Positions 31,745 through 43,382 of a DNA stretch of 64,000 nucleotides are shown here, piece after piece. Below the pieces are notes generated by a model, which saw nothing but the letters and a program-made list of their open reading frames with translations, did not search any database and was not told the DNA's origin. The translations under genes were made by a program, and so were the position numbers. Within the stretch, counting starts at the first letter, position 1, and every line of letters starts with the position of its first letter. Source of the stretch: Parus major (lineage: Eukaryota > Chordata > Aves > Passeriformes > Paridae); assembly GCF_001522545.3 (NCBI RefSeq), contig NC_031797.1, positions 1 to 64,000 on the forward strand, written 5' to 3'.

Positions 31745-34340
31745 ATTGGGTCTAGGAAATGGAGCAGCCAAAGCACACAGTTGTATCTGACTGTAAAAAT
31801 GTAAAGTAAAAGGAAACAAAAAAGCCTGGGGAATCAGAGGCTCTATTTAAAATGACACCTCCTGTCTCAATCCCCAAAGAAGAGGGAAATGCATCTGCAG
31901 ATGAGTACTCTAATGCAGTTACCATCACACATACCATTTGTAACTTGCATCTAAGCTTTGTCTATGAACCAGGAATGTTGTGTGGCCATTTCAACAGGTT
32001 GAAGACATTTCTCCTGACTCCAAAGGCAGAATGATGGACACTCCTTTGAGAGCAAAGGCTGCAACTCCAATGCATGATGCAGAGATCTGCATCATCTACC
32101 CTGGCTGCTGCCAGTGCCTCCATCCAGACAGAGCTGCCAAATGGAGGTGCTGCAATGAAGATCTCTTATTGCAAGAAGTGAATAAGTCTTTCTTTAGGGC
32201 AGGGACAGGCAGCAGATCTACCTGCAAAAGGTGTGCCCAGGTGGAGGACCACCTGTGGTAAGTGGTTGAGAAAGGCAAGAGGCAGTGAGAAAGCTGTATA
32301 GTAGCAGGAAGGCTGAGAAGGAGTTCTTTCCCTGGAAGGAGGGAGTTTGCTGGTTGCAAGCACAATTTGCAGTAGACCTTCAGCACAAAGCCAAACAGCA
32401 AGAGACTTCTCCAGTCTCACATAGAAGGGGAGAAGACCAAGAGAATACACACAGAAGGAAGGAGGGCCAGTGTGGAAGAATGAAACAGCAAGGACTTGAA
32501 GGAAGAATAGTCTTCCCCCAAAGCCACAGGTGCTCTTGCAGAACTTTGCCAGAAGACAGAGGTGCCCTTGAAGAACCTTTCACTGCTCTGCAGGAAAGAC
32601 TTAGCAGGTGAGACACTGAAGATGAGTAAGGTAACCCCATCTACTCCCCATATAACAACTAGTAGGACAGCATGATCTGCTCCCCATATAATAATTATCA
32701 CAACTAAGAGGGTAACTATAGGAGGAGACTCTGTTCTGAGAGGTATGGAGGCACTATTTACTGGTCTGCTGTACTCTCTAGATTATGCTGCTTACCATGG
32801 ACTCATATCAGAGATGTCACTGAGAGACTACCATGCCTTGCACAGACCACCATTACCTGCTGCTGTTGTTTCATGTGCATGCCAGTGATACAGTCAAGAG
32901 CAGCCTGAGCAGCGTCAAGAAGGATTACAGAGCCCTGGGAGCAGCAGTAGCTGCTGACTCTGGAGCACAGGTAGTTTTTTCATCAATCTTCCCAGTCAAA
33001 GGGAAGTGGTTTGAAAGCCAGTTGAATCTGGGGAATCAACAGATGGTTACAGGACTGGTGCCACAGCCAGGGATTTGGCTACTTAGACTATCAGACTTGC
33101 TTTGAACAATCTGATCTACTGGGGGCAGATGGAGTTCATCTGTCAGAAAAATCAAAGAACACTCACAAACTTGCCAAGCTAGAGAAGAGGACTTTAAACT
33201 ACAGTTGCTAGGGGAGGAGAGCTTGAGTCCATCCCACTCTTATCACAGACAACAAAAGATGTCCTGAGCCTCAAGGCATCCTGGTCCAGATAGGCCTGTA
33301 TCCAGACACAAGTGCTTCTCCAGCATCATGGGCATAGTCATTTTATTACTACCTCAGCCCCTTCTCAGAAGCTGTGGCCAATGCTCCTGCCCATTTTCTC
33401 TTCAGAAGCAAATTGAATTATTTTCTGCAAATGCTCCTGCATATCCTAAGGGGAAAACTAGTTTGAGCGGCAGAACAAGCAGGATCCAGTGCAGATTGCA
33501 TTGGGCCACAACCATGTGCTGCTGGGGCAATGCCTGCTGATCCTCGTTGACATTTTGCAAGGAGAGATAGTGATGTGGCAGTGCAGCCAAAGAAAGGGCT
33601 GTGTGAAAAGACAGGAGATGGGTTTGGCTGCTCAGGAAACCATAGTTCCCTTCCCACAACTGTGGGTGCTGATAGAGGGCTGGGCAGCTCCTTGCTAGCA
33701 CTGACCCAGAGCACAGTCTGGTCTGTGGGCAGGAGGAGGCAGAGCAGCAGGAGAGCAAACATTGGAAGATCTACAGGTGAGTCACAGTGTTCACAGGGGC
33801 CTAGTTGCTCATGGAAGACACATCTGTGCACAGGAAGCTCACATGATTCATACTCCTACCCTCCAAATCTAGCAAAGGGCTCAGCTGGTGTTGGGTAAGA
33901 GCATATTCGGGGAAATTCTTCCAGCATACAATTTGTCTGGGTTGAGCTGGGTGTGGGTATGCTGGGACAAAAACACTGCAGAGGTATGGCTTGTATGTCC
34001 AGTGGTGAGGGCAGCAATGCTGCCCCAGTGTAGAAGGCATTGCTGTGAAGAGGCCCGTGAGTCAGTGTGAACTTTCATAGTTTCACACTATGAAAGAGAA
34101 TGAGGATGGCAAAAGGGCCAAAATGTCATCTGCTGGTCTCCAAGGACAAGATGGCAGTAGGTGTGGGGTTCATCCCTCCCTTACACCATCACAGGGAGAA
34201 GCTGCAGAGCTCAGAGGTTGCCAGGGGGTCTGGCAACCAGTTTTGCTGCAAATGGTGCTTGCATGGGAATTGTGTGGGTGATGAATGTGTAGGTGCATGC
34301 CTGATTGCACCCACACCCCTCGGTTCTCCCCCTCCAGGCC
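31745..34340. other. upstream region of GP1BA, no other gene
   Basis: No coding exon was recognised. The non-coding first exon of GP1BA should lie here because the coding exon is preceded by a splice acceptor at about 34337, but its position could not be fixed. Confidence 0.45.
34072..34096. other. perfect hairpin, 10-bp arms
   Basis: CTTTCATAGT, a 5-base loop, then ACTATGAAAG. It is isolated and lies about 245 bp upstream of the GP1BA coding start. A role is unknown. Confidence 0.6.
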
Positions 34341-36488
34341 ATGCAGGTCCCTGCCCTGACCCTGGTCACTCTCCTGGCCTTGTTGTCCCCAGCCCAGCCC
34401 TGCCCCTCAGAGATGAACAAGGTCAAGGACCTCCTGGAGGTGAACTGCACAGGGAAGGCTCTCAGGGCAGTGCCCCCAGACCTGCCTGCAGATACAGGCA
34501 TCCTACTTCTCAGCAACAATTACCTGGAGTCCCTCTCCACCGCTGCCTTTCTGCCCCTCACCCAGCTTCAGGACATCGACCTGGCCAACAATGGGCTGGT
34601 GGCTCTGCACACAGGGGCCCTGCTGCCATCCCTGAAGGAGCTGACCCTCTCCCACAATGCACTGGCAGCCCTACCCATCCTGGAGGGCCTGCCTGCGCTC
34701 ACCCACCTGGCTGTGGCCCACAACAGCCTGGAGACACTGGCCCCGGGGGCTTTCCGCACAGTGCCACAGCTGCAGAATCTGGACTTGAGAGGGAACAAGA
34801 TGCAGCAGCTGCCCTGGGAGGCCTTTGCAGGGCTGACAGCACTCAAGGAGTTGGACCTCTCAGACAACCTCCTGAAAGAGCTACCCAAGGAGTTGCTGCA
34901 GGACCTGCAAAAGTTGGAGACCCTCTGGCTCTCAGGAAACCAGCTGCAGACCCTGCCCACTGACTTTTTCCCAAAGGGGCGTCTCTTCATGTATGTTTTC
35001 CTCACTGAGAACCCCTGGAATTGCAACTGTGACCTGCACTACCTCCAGACCTGGATCCAGAAGAATGCTGACATTGTTTATCAGCCAGAGCGGGGCCTGG
35101 AGGAAACAAAGGTGGAGGTCGCACCTGAGAAGGTACTGTGCCACAGCCCTACTGAGCATAGGGAGAAGCCTATCATTCACTTCAAGCTTAACTGCAGCAT
35201 TGTGGAGGATGCAGATGAGGAAGGAGGGGATGAATACAATTATGGGGAAGAAACAACAGAGAAAGGCACCGTGACCATCTTCCCCCCACATGGATTCATC
35301 CCCAAAGAGCACGCTACCATGCCCTGTGCTGTTACCTCATCTTGCCTTCCTACCCTCACTACCACAGGATCTCCCCTCACCAGACCTTCCTTCAGCACCC
35401 CTTGTACCTCCACCCTTTCCCCAAGCACTTTGCTTGTAATGCTGACAAGCATCAGAGCTCCCAGCACCACCACTCCTGTACCAGCCAGTCCCACCATGAT
35501 ATCCCCACAGAACCCCAGCACTGCTACCATTCTCACTGCTGCTACTACCATCACCCTGCACAGACCTGCCACCCTTGATAATGCCACCTCGCTGCCAACA
35601 GCTATAAGCAGAAACCCTTCTAGCACCAGTGGCCATCCTCAAACCACTCTTGCTGCCAGCACTATCTATGGTAGTCTCATGGGGTCCACTGGCACATTTC
35701 TCACTACTTCCACAGCAGTGCCTTCTACTGCCATGCAAGAAGCTTCTTCTATTGTCATATCTCCATCTCCTCCTCCGATGCTGGCCAACACCACGCTTTC
35801 CACTCATGCCACAACACTACCACCTCCCCTGGACACTAGACATTTCACCCAGCCTGCATGCTCCCCCCTACCTGCTCCTCCTTCCCTCTGCCCTTGCTCC
35901 ATCCCAGGACAGGCTGTACCTGTGCTGCGTTTGCAGGCAGGTGGGGAGGGTCCACAGTGGGGGCAGTGGGTGCTGAGGCACTGCTGCCTGTTGCACTGGG
36001 TGCTCTACCTGGCTTCCTTGTTTGTGCTGGTCCTGACCATGCTGGCTCTAGCAGGTTGGATGGCATGGATGTGTCTGGTGGGAAAACCCTCCTGGCACCA
36101 GTCCTTGCAGACCCAAGAGGTGCGATATCCACTGCAGGAATGGAGGGAGTCAACAGGAAACCCTATGATGCATCTCAGCAGTTTCAAAATACCCCTCCAG
36201 CAACCCACATTCTGTACAATCAAGGAAGTGGACTTGTGCCCTGAGGTTACCTACTGCACAATTAAAGATCTGGGGATACAGCACAGTCCTCCTGCAAGTT
36301 ACTCTTTCTGCACTACAAAGGAACTGTGGGTTCACCACAGTCCTCTGCACACATCAGTCAAGCCTTTTTCCAGGAAGCTGATGGTCACAGACCTTGGCTT
36401 CCTGAGGACCCCATCTGCTTACAGCCTAGACACAGGTGTCAAGGCCATTGGTGATGTCAGAGTGAAATATGCAGGTAACACCATGTAA
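34341..36488 (+). CDS. GP1BA: platelet glycoprotein Ib alpha chain
   Basis: 715 codons in one exon. The ATG at 34341 follows a splice acceptor (CCCCCTCCAG|GCC), the same layout as mammalian GP1BA (known). Signal peptide 1-20. N-terminal Cys21/Cys36 cap, leucine-rich repeats about 45-215, and a C-terminal cap with Cys228, 230, 267 and 285. An acidic stretch (about 287-304) has Tyr299 and Tyr301 as possible sulfation sites. A Ser/Thr/Pro mucin-like stalk spans about 310-530. Cys548-Cys549 lie just before a membrane helix (about 550-578), as expected for disulfides to GPIb-beta. The cytoplasmic tail is about 135 residues and has a threefold CTIK-like repeat. Role: receptor for von Willebrand factor on thrombocytes, in the GPIb-IX-V complex. 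The tail diverges most from mammals. Confidence 0.93.
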   Translation: MQVPALTLVTLLALLSPAQPCPSEMNKVKDLLEVNCTGKALRAVPPDLPADTGILLLSNNYLESLSTAAFLPLTQLQDIDLANNGLVALHTGALLPSLKELTLSHNALAALPILEGLPALTHLAVAHNSLETLAPGAFRTVPQLQNLDLRGNKMQQLPWEAFAGLTALKELDLSDNLLKELPKELLQDLQKLETLWLSGNQLQTLPTDFFPKGRLFMYVFLTENPWNCNCDLHYLQTWIQKNADIVYQPERGLEETKVEVAPEKVLCHSPTEHREKPIIHFKLNCSIVEDADEEGGDEYNYGEETTEKGTVTIFPPHGFIPKEHATMPCAVTSSCLPTLTTTGSPLTRPSFSTPCTSTLSPSTLLVMLTSIRAPSTTTPVPASPTMISPQNPSTATILTAATTITLHRPATLDNATSLPTAISRNPSSTSGHPQTTLAASTIYGSLMGSTGTFLTTSTAVPSTAMQEASSIVISPSPPPMLANTTLSTHATTLPPPLDTRHFTQPACSPLPAPPSLCPCSIPGQAVPVLRLQAGGEGPQWGQWVLRHCCLLHWVLYLASLFVLVLTMLALAGWMAWMCLVGKPSWHQSLQTQEVRYPLQEWRESTGNPMMHLSSFKIPLQQPTFCTIKEVDLCPEVTYCTIKDLGIQHSPPASYSFCTTKELWVHHSPLHTSVKPFSRKLMVTDLGFLRTPSAYSLDTGVKAIGDVRVKYAGNTM

Positions 36489-36831
36489 ATGATTCTGTAC
36501 ACCCAGAGAAAGAGATTGAGAGTCACGGTTCTGCTTTATATGCTTTGTTTTACAAGGGAAAGATCTACTTGCCTAGGGGGAAGTCATCCAGCTCCTTCCT
36601 CTAGTACTCTCAAACAGCCTGAGGTTTCCAGAGCTAAAATAATTACTTGGGTATTTGGCAGAGGAAAATAATGTCCTAAACTGACTGGGACTGTCACTGC
36701 CACACACTGGTTTTGGGGTAATTGAGGGCAAGCAGAATTTACATTGTGCTATGTTGCAACTGCTTCTGTTCAAATTATGCACACAAAGATGCAATATACT
36801 TTTCTACTCAGTGCCAGGTTCTTAATCACAT

Positions 36832-36837
36832 AATAAA
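36832..36837 (+). terminator. GP1BA polyadenylation signal
   Basis: AATAAA about 345 bp after the GP1BA stop, the first canonical signal downstream on this strand. Confidence 0.75.
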
Positions 36838-36970
36838 TATTCTGTGCCTGAATTTAAAAGGGGTGCTGGCTTAATTTCACTGGACCTGCCACAAGTCGAG
36901 GCAGGGCACAGTGAATTAGAAATTTGTCTTCAGTATTTGGAAGAGTGAAGACAGGGAAGAAAAGTCCATG

Positions 36971-37448
36971 GAATCCCAGAATCCTAGAATATCCTGAGTT
37001 GGCAGAGACCCCTGAAGATCAAGCTCAACTCCTGGCACTGCACAGACACCAGCAATCCCACCCTGTGCCTGAGAGCATTGTCTAAACACTTCTGGAGCTC
37101 TGGCAGCCTTGCAGCTGTGACATTCCCTGGGGAGACTGTTCAGTGCCTGACGACGCTCTGGGAGAAGAGCTTTTTCCTAATATTTATCCATTGGGATGCC
37201 CTCATGACACAGCTCCAGTTGTTCCTGGGGTCAGAACAGAGCTGGCCCTCTGCCTTCCTTCAGGGGAGGTCTCTGCAATGAGGTCTCCCCTTGATGTCCT
37301 CCAGACTGAATATGTCAAATGCCCTCATTTGACTGCTACTCATACCCTTCCCCTCTAGACCCTTCCCCATTTCTGGCCTCCTTCGGATACTCTTTAACAG
37401 CTTTAGATCCTTCTTGTATCTCACATTCAAAACTGCACACTTATACTC
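36971..37448 (-). mobile_element. CR1 LINE 3' fragment
   Basis: Carries the typical CR1 tail in reverse complement (GAATCCCAGAATCCTAGAAT, then the phrase around GCATTGTCTAAACACTTCTGGAGC, then TCCCCTCTAGACCCTTCCCC). It is 5'-truncated and about 20-25% diverged by eye. CR1 is the main bird LINE. Confidence 0.88.
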
Positions 37449-38799
37449 CTATTCTTGACTTTGGCCCCAAATATGTGATTCTTTCCTGTGAAACTGAATC
37501 ACATGGAAAAAGCATTCCACTGGCAGGTAATAAGGAAAGTGCAAGTGTTGATGCCTCTGCATGACCAATTATGGATGGCCAGATATGAAGGAGTAGGGTG
37601 GGAGGCTTTGAAAGGCAATGGATGTGACTTGTAAGGAATTACATGAGAACAAAGCACTCCAGAGATGGCCAAAATTTTGTGATCACCTGTCTACATGTCA
37701 CTCAAACATTTAGGGAGGTGTGACAAGGAGGCAACAGTCACCATTGGTGGGGCTTGAATGGCTTGCCCCAGAACTGGTGCATAAATGCAGCAGCTGTATC
37801 CTATAAATCACTTTTCTAGCCTGAAATGCAGTTCCAGTTCTCATTGCCCCAAATGTATTGTCAAACTGCTGTGAGTCAGTGTAGCCTTCTGCCAGATTAA
37901 TTACTGGGTTCAACGGTGGAAACATGTGCCTGTGCTGACCAGTGTAAGTATGTCTGCTCGATAAAGTCTGCTGTGCAAGTATGTCATGGACATACACACA
38001 CTGTAAGGAGCCACTTGTCTGTCCTCTAACCACACCATCCTCTCTATCCCTGTTTCCTGGGACAACAATGAGGCAAGCAGCTTCAGTGCTGGCACAGTCT
38101 GAAGACCCAAACAGTGGGGCACAAACATTTGGGAGGCAGAGCTGTGGAAAAAGATCTGTGTATCTTGGTAGACAGAAAGGTGAACAAGGTCCAGCAGTGC
38201 ACTTGGCAGCAAAGAGAGGGCAACAAAACCTGGTCTGGGTTAACAGAGACAGGCCAGCAGGCCAAGGGAAGTGATTACCCCCTTCTCCTCAGAACTCTTT
38301 AGACTACAACTTTTGGCCATCTTCTACACATCTGAAGCCACCCAGTTCCCTCCCCACAGGCACTACTAGTACTCCAGCATTTCTCAGAATCTCATTACCT
38401 TTGCCTCTCCTTGCAACTCCTTGCTGGAATTCTCCCACCTCTTCACACAACAAGCAGTCCAGGTCACTCCAGGAATCCAAGACCTCTCAAAACCACCTAG
38501 GAACCCCAGGATCCTCTATTATACCCCACCATCAACCCCCACAAATCCTGGCACCACCAGGACCCTATTCCCCCAGGATCCCCTATGCACCCCAAGATCC
38601 TTCTCTAGTCCTGAGACACACACACACATACACCCTTGTGCCCAGAGAACCCAGGCACACAGAGCCCGTGCCCAGCACCACCCACCCAGGACACCCAGGT
38701 CACTGGTCTCCTGCTCTCCTGTTCCTTGTGAGAAGCACCTGGATGTATGGGTTCCCCACCAGAAACAATAAGACCCAGACAGACAGTTTAGGAAGCACT
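37449..38799. other. intergenic between convergent genes
   Basis: Lies between the 3' ends of GP1BA and KLHL33. A proline-rich open stretch at 38401-38817 has low-complexity CCC-rich composition and no sign of being a gene. Confidence 0.5.
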
Positions 38800-38805
38800 T
38801 TTATT
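38800..38805 (-). terminator. KLHL33 polyadenylation signal
   Basis: TTTATT on the plus strand, i.e. AATAAA for the minus-strand gene, about 270 bp after the KLHL33 stop. Confidence 0.8.
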
Positions 38806-39073
38806 CAACCCAGGTGAGGGGGAATATTGGGGGATTCCCAGCTCCCAGTGAAGGGCTCAGACAAGGGGATTGATATTCCTGGAGGCACAGGGCTACAGTG
38901 TGGGGAATCTTTAAGTTCATAGGTTCACAACAGTCTAGCTCATGTACCCTGAGGGTGAAGGGTTGCTGGAAACCACAGGAGAAACCTGGGAGAGGGATCT
39001 GGACACTTTTGTCTCATAGTGGTATCCATAGATGCTACTTGGCTATCCCAGTATTGGATGCAGAGAGTATACC

Positions 39074-42000
39074 CTAAGCATTATTGGGAGTTTCAGTTGA
39101 TCTCAAGGGGTCCTTAAGGCAGCTGGGGGCACGCAAGGCAGGAGGTACAGTGAGAACACAGGCTTGTAGGTCAGTATATGCATGGGGCAAGGTGCCGCGG
39201 GTGATCCAGCGCCGGGTACCTGGTTGGTAGGCATGAATCAAGTGCGTGTCCTGGTAGGTCTCATGACTGTACCCTCCCAGTACAAGCAGCTCCCCTCCCA
39301 GCACAGCTGCACCTCCAACTACATGTGCACGGGGGAGAGGACTGAGGAGGACCCAGATGTTCTGCTTGGGGCTGTAGACCTCAAAGGTCAGCTGGTCCCT
39401 GTAGCCAGTCTGCCCAGCCCGCTGACACAGGCCCCCAGCCACATAGAGCTGCCCACCTGCCTCCTCCATGATGTGGCCAGCTCGCTGGCCATTCATGGGG
39501 GCCAGGAATGTGACAGGTGCACCTGGGACATAGCGGAGCAAGGATGCCTGACACTGGTATGCTTCATCACAACCACCTGACACGTAGAGCTCACCATCCA
39601 GGGCACATGCTGCATGCCCACACAGAGCCATTGGCAGGGGCTGGCACCTCCTGGGCAAGGAAAGAGGGATGGGTGAAGGACAGGTTAAGCAGGGTGTCCT
39701 GCAGTGACTGACTACCTAGGGGTTCCCTGGTGAGCCATGGCTTCTCTGACCACTCAGAAGGCAACACTTGCCAGCATCCAATGAGCTCCAGTGGACAACA
39801 TCAGGTGACACAGAATGGATGCCGCAGGGGCATCACTATTCAACACTTTGTAGTTACCACACCATCAATCAACCATGGTGGACTCCCTCAATGGACAACC
39901 CTGGCCATCACCCCATGAACATTCTGCCTATGAGAGGAATCAAACTACTTTTCTCATTGGCAGATGGCCAACAAGACCAACAATGACTACTGGCTAAAAA
40001 CCCAAACCCACTAGGCAACACTAGCCAACAGCCAGTCCCCAAGGGACATGGTTATTCAACACGCAGTAGACTTCTCTCAAATACCACTGCGAGTCCATCC
40101 TCCACTGGAGGTTTAGTGACACAACGCACTCAGTGGGCACCATGGCCAAAACAAGGGGCTCTGAGAGAAAAGGGAAACTAGGCATCTGCTGGAGCAGCCT
40201 CACCTCCAGGTGTCACTGGCCAGGTTGTAGCACTCCACAGTGTCTGTGCAGTAGAGCTCCCCTGAGCTTCCCCCCAGGGCATAGATGAAATTACCAAGTG
40301 CCACAGCAGCAAAGTAGCTTCGTCCACATGTCATACTGGCCAGACGCTCCCAAGAATCATCCATAGGCTGGTACCTGGGTTTGAGAGGCAAAGGGGCAAG
40401 AAACTACCTGTTACCTACAACACCATGAGCTGATGTTGGCACCGCTAAGGCCAACAACCTACCCACAACTTGCCATAATGTCTTGGGTCACATGGTCACC
40501 TTGCAGGGGAATATCCCCTCCTTCTGGACAATATCTAATCCATAATGTCTTGGGGTATCTCCATAGAATCCTCCTGCTCCTACTCCCAAAAAGGCTGTAC
40601 CCCAGAGTAGGAGGGCACCTCTGAGTCCTACACCCAACCCTTCCCAGAATGACTTGGGGCCACTTGACCAGCTGCAATGCCACATTGTCTTGGATCCACA
40701 GGGAAGCTCTACCTCTACTTCTACCAATACCTCCCACAATGCCCTGGCGCCACATGGCAACTCTAAGTCCTCTGTAGCTCTCACCTGTAGACACTGGCTA
40801 GGGTGTCATGGACCCCGTAGTAGTGCTTTCCACCCAGGACGTAGAGGTTGTTGCCCACCACAGTTACAGCATGACGGAAGCGTGGGCCATCAGGAAAGTG
40901 TCCCAGTGCCCGCCACTCAACCTGCTTCACCAGCCCCACAGCACTGAGGTAGCGGTCTGCAAACCAGAGGTGTCTGCTGGGCTTCCGGGCAGCCAGGTTG
41001 CCCTTTACTTTGTCTCCACCACAAACCACCAACACCTCCTGCAGGGAACGTACCCGACATGGCAGCTGGGCCATAGGGGCAAAACTTGCTATCATGAGCT
41101 CACGGAGGACCTTTGGGTCAGCTACCCCTGCAGTCACAGATGGGACCTTCTTCAGCTCCAGGCTGGACATGAGGGCAAAGCGAACAGATGACAGGATCTC
41201 TTTGGCTAGATCCTCCCGGCCATCTCCATTGGCCATAAGCCACCGAGATGCTGCTTCCAAGGTTTCCAGTTCATGGAGAACATTGAGACCATCAGAGCGG
41301 AGGAGGCGGATGAGAAGATGTGCAGGAAGATCCAGGAAGGACGGTGTAACCACCACACAGGGGAAGGTGGCCAGGATGTAGTTCTCTGCTACACGGACCA
41401 CCTCATCCAACCCATAGGCCACAGCAAAGGCCAGTACATCAGGGACAATTTCTGGGGTCAGGCCATGGGTGAAAACATCCAGGCAGAGAGTGAGGAGCCC
41501 CCAGGCCTGGTAGCGCAGGGAGGTCTCAGCTGCCTCCAAGACCATGGGCCATGGCCCTGCCACAGCTCCTGTGTAGGCAAAGGAGAGGAGGAGACGCAGT
41601 TCGGCTGGGGACAGCCCTGTGACCAGCGGGTCAGCAGGGTCGTGGGTGGCCTCCCGCATGGGGCAGGTGAAAAGGGCCCGGAAGAAGTCACAGGAGCAGC
41701 TCAGGGCCAGTCGCTGAACTAGGAGGAAGGAGGAATAATGGTGGGAGGCAGCAGGGACTCTGCACTGTGCAGCCCCCAGAACTCAGGTGTTGTGGCCCCA
41801 CACCCATCAAAGCCCCAGCTCTGCCAAAGGGAGCAGCCCTGCAGGCACTTCTGGAACCTGATCCCCAGTTGGAGCTGCAGTATTATCCCCACCAGAGAAC
41901 TTGGTTGTCCCAGAGCACCCTGTCCCACTCCTCAGCCCCTCATAGGGGACCCCCACCTCCTGCCCACCTGGGATGACCTCATTCCCTGCCTGGAGCTGGA

Positions 42001-42490
42001 GGTCACAGCCCACACCATTGGCATGGAGCTGCTCCATGGCTCTTAGTGTCTCCCACTGCTCCTCCAGGGGCTTAGGACCTTCTTCCTGGCGGTCAGTCTC
42101 CAGACGCAGGGCACAGGCAGCCACCAGCCGGGAGGCACCTAGGGCCCGGGCAGCCTCCTCCACCTCTTTCAGTCGGCCATAGGGCACAATTCCCCCATAG
42201 GCAAAGGTGAGCACAGCCCGCCAGCCCCACAGCGTGGCCCCAGGTGGCAGGGGGACATGGGGTGGAGGATCTTGGCGGAGTTGTGTGGTCCTGCCCTCCA
42301 GGAAGCGGTGGAAGAAGGAGCTGATGGAGGCCAGGACCACAGCATGGGCCATGTCACCCTCTGGGCCCACAGTCACATCCACCAGCTGTCCTGCAGTGCG
42401 GAGTTGGTCAGCCACAGCCAGGAAATGCCCAGCGTGAGCCCCATCCCGCAGGCTCCACTGGTCTGGGGCTGGCCCCTCTGCAACCCACAT
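39074..42490 (-). CDS. KLHL33: kelch-like protein 33, four coding exons
   Basis: Exons on the minus strand: 42490-41968, 41718-40785, 40374-40204, 39650-39074. All borders are AG/GT with phases 1, 2, 2; total 734 codons plus TAG. Residues about 20-135 form a BTB-like domain and about 150-250 a second BTB domain. A BACK domain (about 255-355) and kelch repeats (about 395-715, with repeated GG and Y-x6-W patterns) follow. The first coding exon opens at 42495 after TTCCACAG, so a non-coding exon lies upstream. BTB-BACK-kelch proteins usually serve as substrate adaptors for Cullin-3 ubiquitin ligases (known); the substrate of KLHL33 is not established here. The gene name rests on recalled similarity in the BACK/kelch part and is less certain than the family. 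Confidence 0.88.
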
Positions 42491-42495
42491 CTTGC

Positions 42496-43304
42496 CTGTG
42501 GAAACACATGGAGCAGGGTGTCAGGATGCTGTCTCCACAGCTGGAGTCTCTAGCCAATGGCAGGAGTACTGGCTGGGGACATAGGGTCTTGCTACTGGCA
42601 CTGCCACATAGCAAAGCCACTGGATCCACCACCAAAACCTCTATCCCACAGCCAGGGCCACCAGCCTCTGCTACTACTCCATTACTGAATTGGATGCTTC
42701 TTGGCAAAACTGCAGCTACATAGGTGACAACAGCAGCCCATTTCACTGCCCCATAGCTGAGCCTGATCTCCTCACCTGCCTCATCTCTGAACCCCTAGCA
42801 TGAAGCTACTGCCCCACAGCCAAAACTGCTGCCCCACAGTTCAGGCCACTGTCACCATTCAGACCTTCAGTCCTATAGCACACACAAGCAAACCCTTCCT
42901 CAGCCATTGCCCCATAGCTGAAACTACTGATGGTCCAACAGCAACCAAGCCACTGGCCCCCAAGCAAAGCACCTGCACATCTACTTAGTGCATGGCAATG
43001 CCTGCTGTGCACTGCCTGTCTTATGTCACGCTGCCTGTCACATGTTGTGATGCATTATCCTGCTAGCTGTCTGCAATGTTTCATGTCATGCATGCCCCCC
43101 TGCACCAAGTACTGTCAAGGTGTGCTGATCCTCATGACATTGCTGCCACCCCTTGCCCTCACTGTCTTGCTCACTGTTTGCACAGTGTTGCTTGTCCTCA
43201 CTCAGGCCACACACTTTGCAGCCCAATGAAGAGCTTGCTGTATGCCATGCCCCCTGCATTACTGTGTGGCCTGTTATGCTATGCCGTGCACTCGTCCCCC
43301 TTAC
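42496..43304 (-). other. first intron of KLHL33 (probable)
   Basis: Between the acceptor at 42497/42496 and a donor GCG|GTAAGG at 43305/43304. Low-complexity CCCCACAGC-type phrases recur. No coding sequence was seen. Confidence 0.55.
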
Positions 43305-43382
43305 CGCCTGCTGCTGCTCTGCAGAACTCCTGTGACCCTCTAGGAATGTGCCCGGGTAATTATAGACCGGAAAGAACACGTG
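43305..43382 (-). promoter_or_regulatory. probable KLHL33 promoter and first exon
   Basis: On the minus strand in order: CACGTG (43382-43377), CTATAATTAC (43365-43356), which is TATA-like and close to a MEF2 site, CATTCCT (43348-43342), an exact MCAT motif, then a short exon ending at a strong donor (GCG|GTAAGG, 43305/43304). Distances allow a start near 43335. Function is inferred from motifs only. Confidence 0.55.

Noticed and set aside
34305..34340. Earlier in-frame ATG for GP1BA at 34305
   Set aside because: It lies before the splice acceptor; the ATG at 34341 gives a proper signal peptide and matches the known gene layout.
34100..34963. 287-codon plus-strand frame overlapping the GP1BA start
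   Set aside because: Out-of-frame shadow of the GC-rich leucine-rich-repeat coding region; no signal peptide or domain.
35337..35807. Minus-strand open frames opposite the GP1BA stalk
   Set aside because: Mirror of the Thr/Ser/Pro-rich coding sequence; low complexity and no similarity.
39182..39580. Plus-strand frame opposite KLHL33 exon 4
   Set aside because: Antisense shadow; kelch coding on the minus strand explains the open reading.
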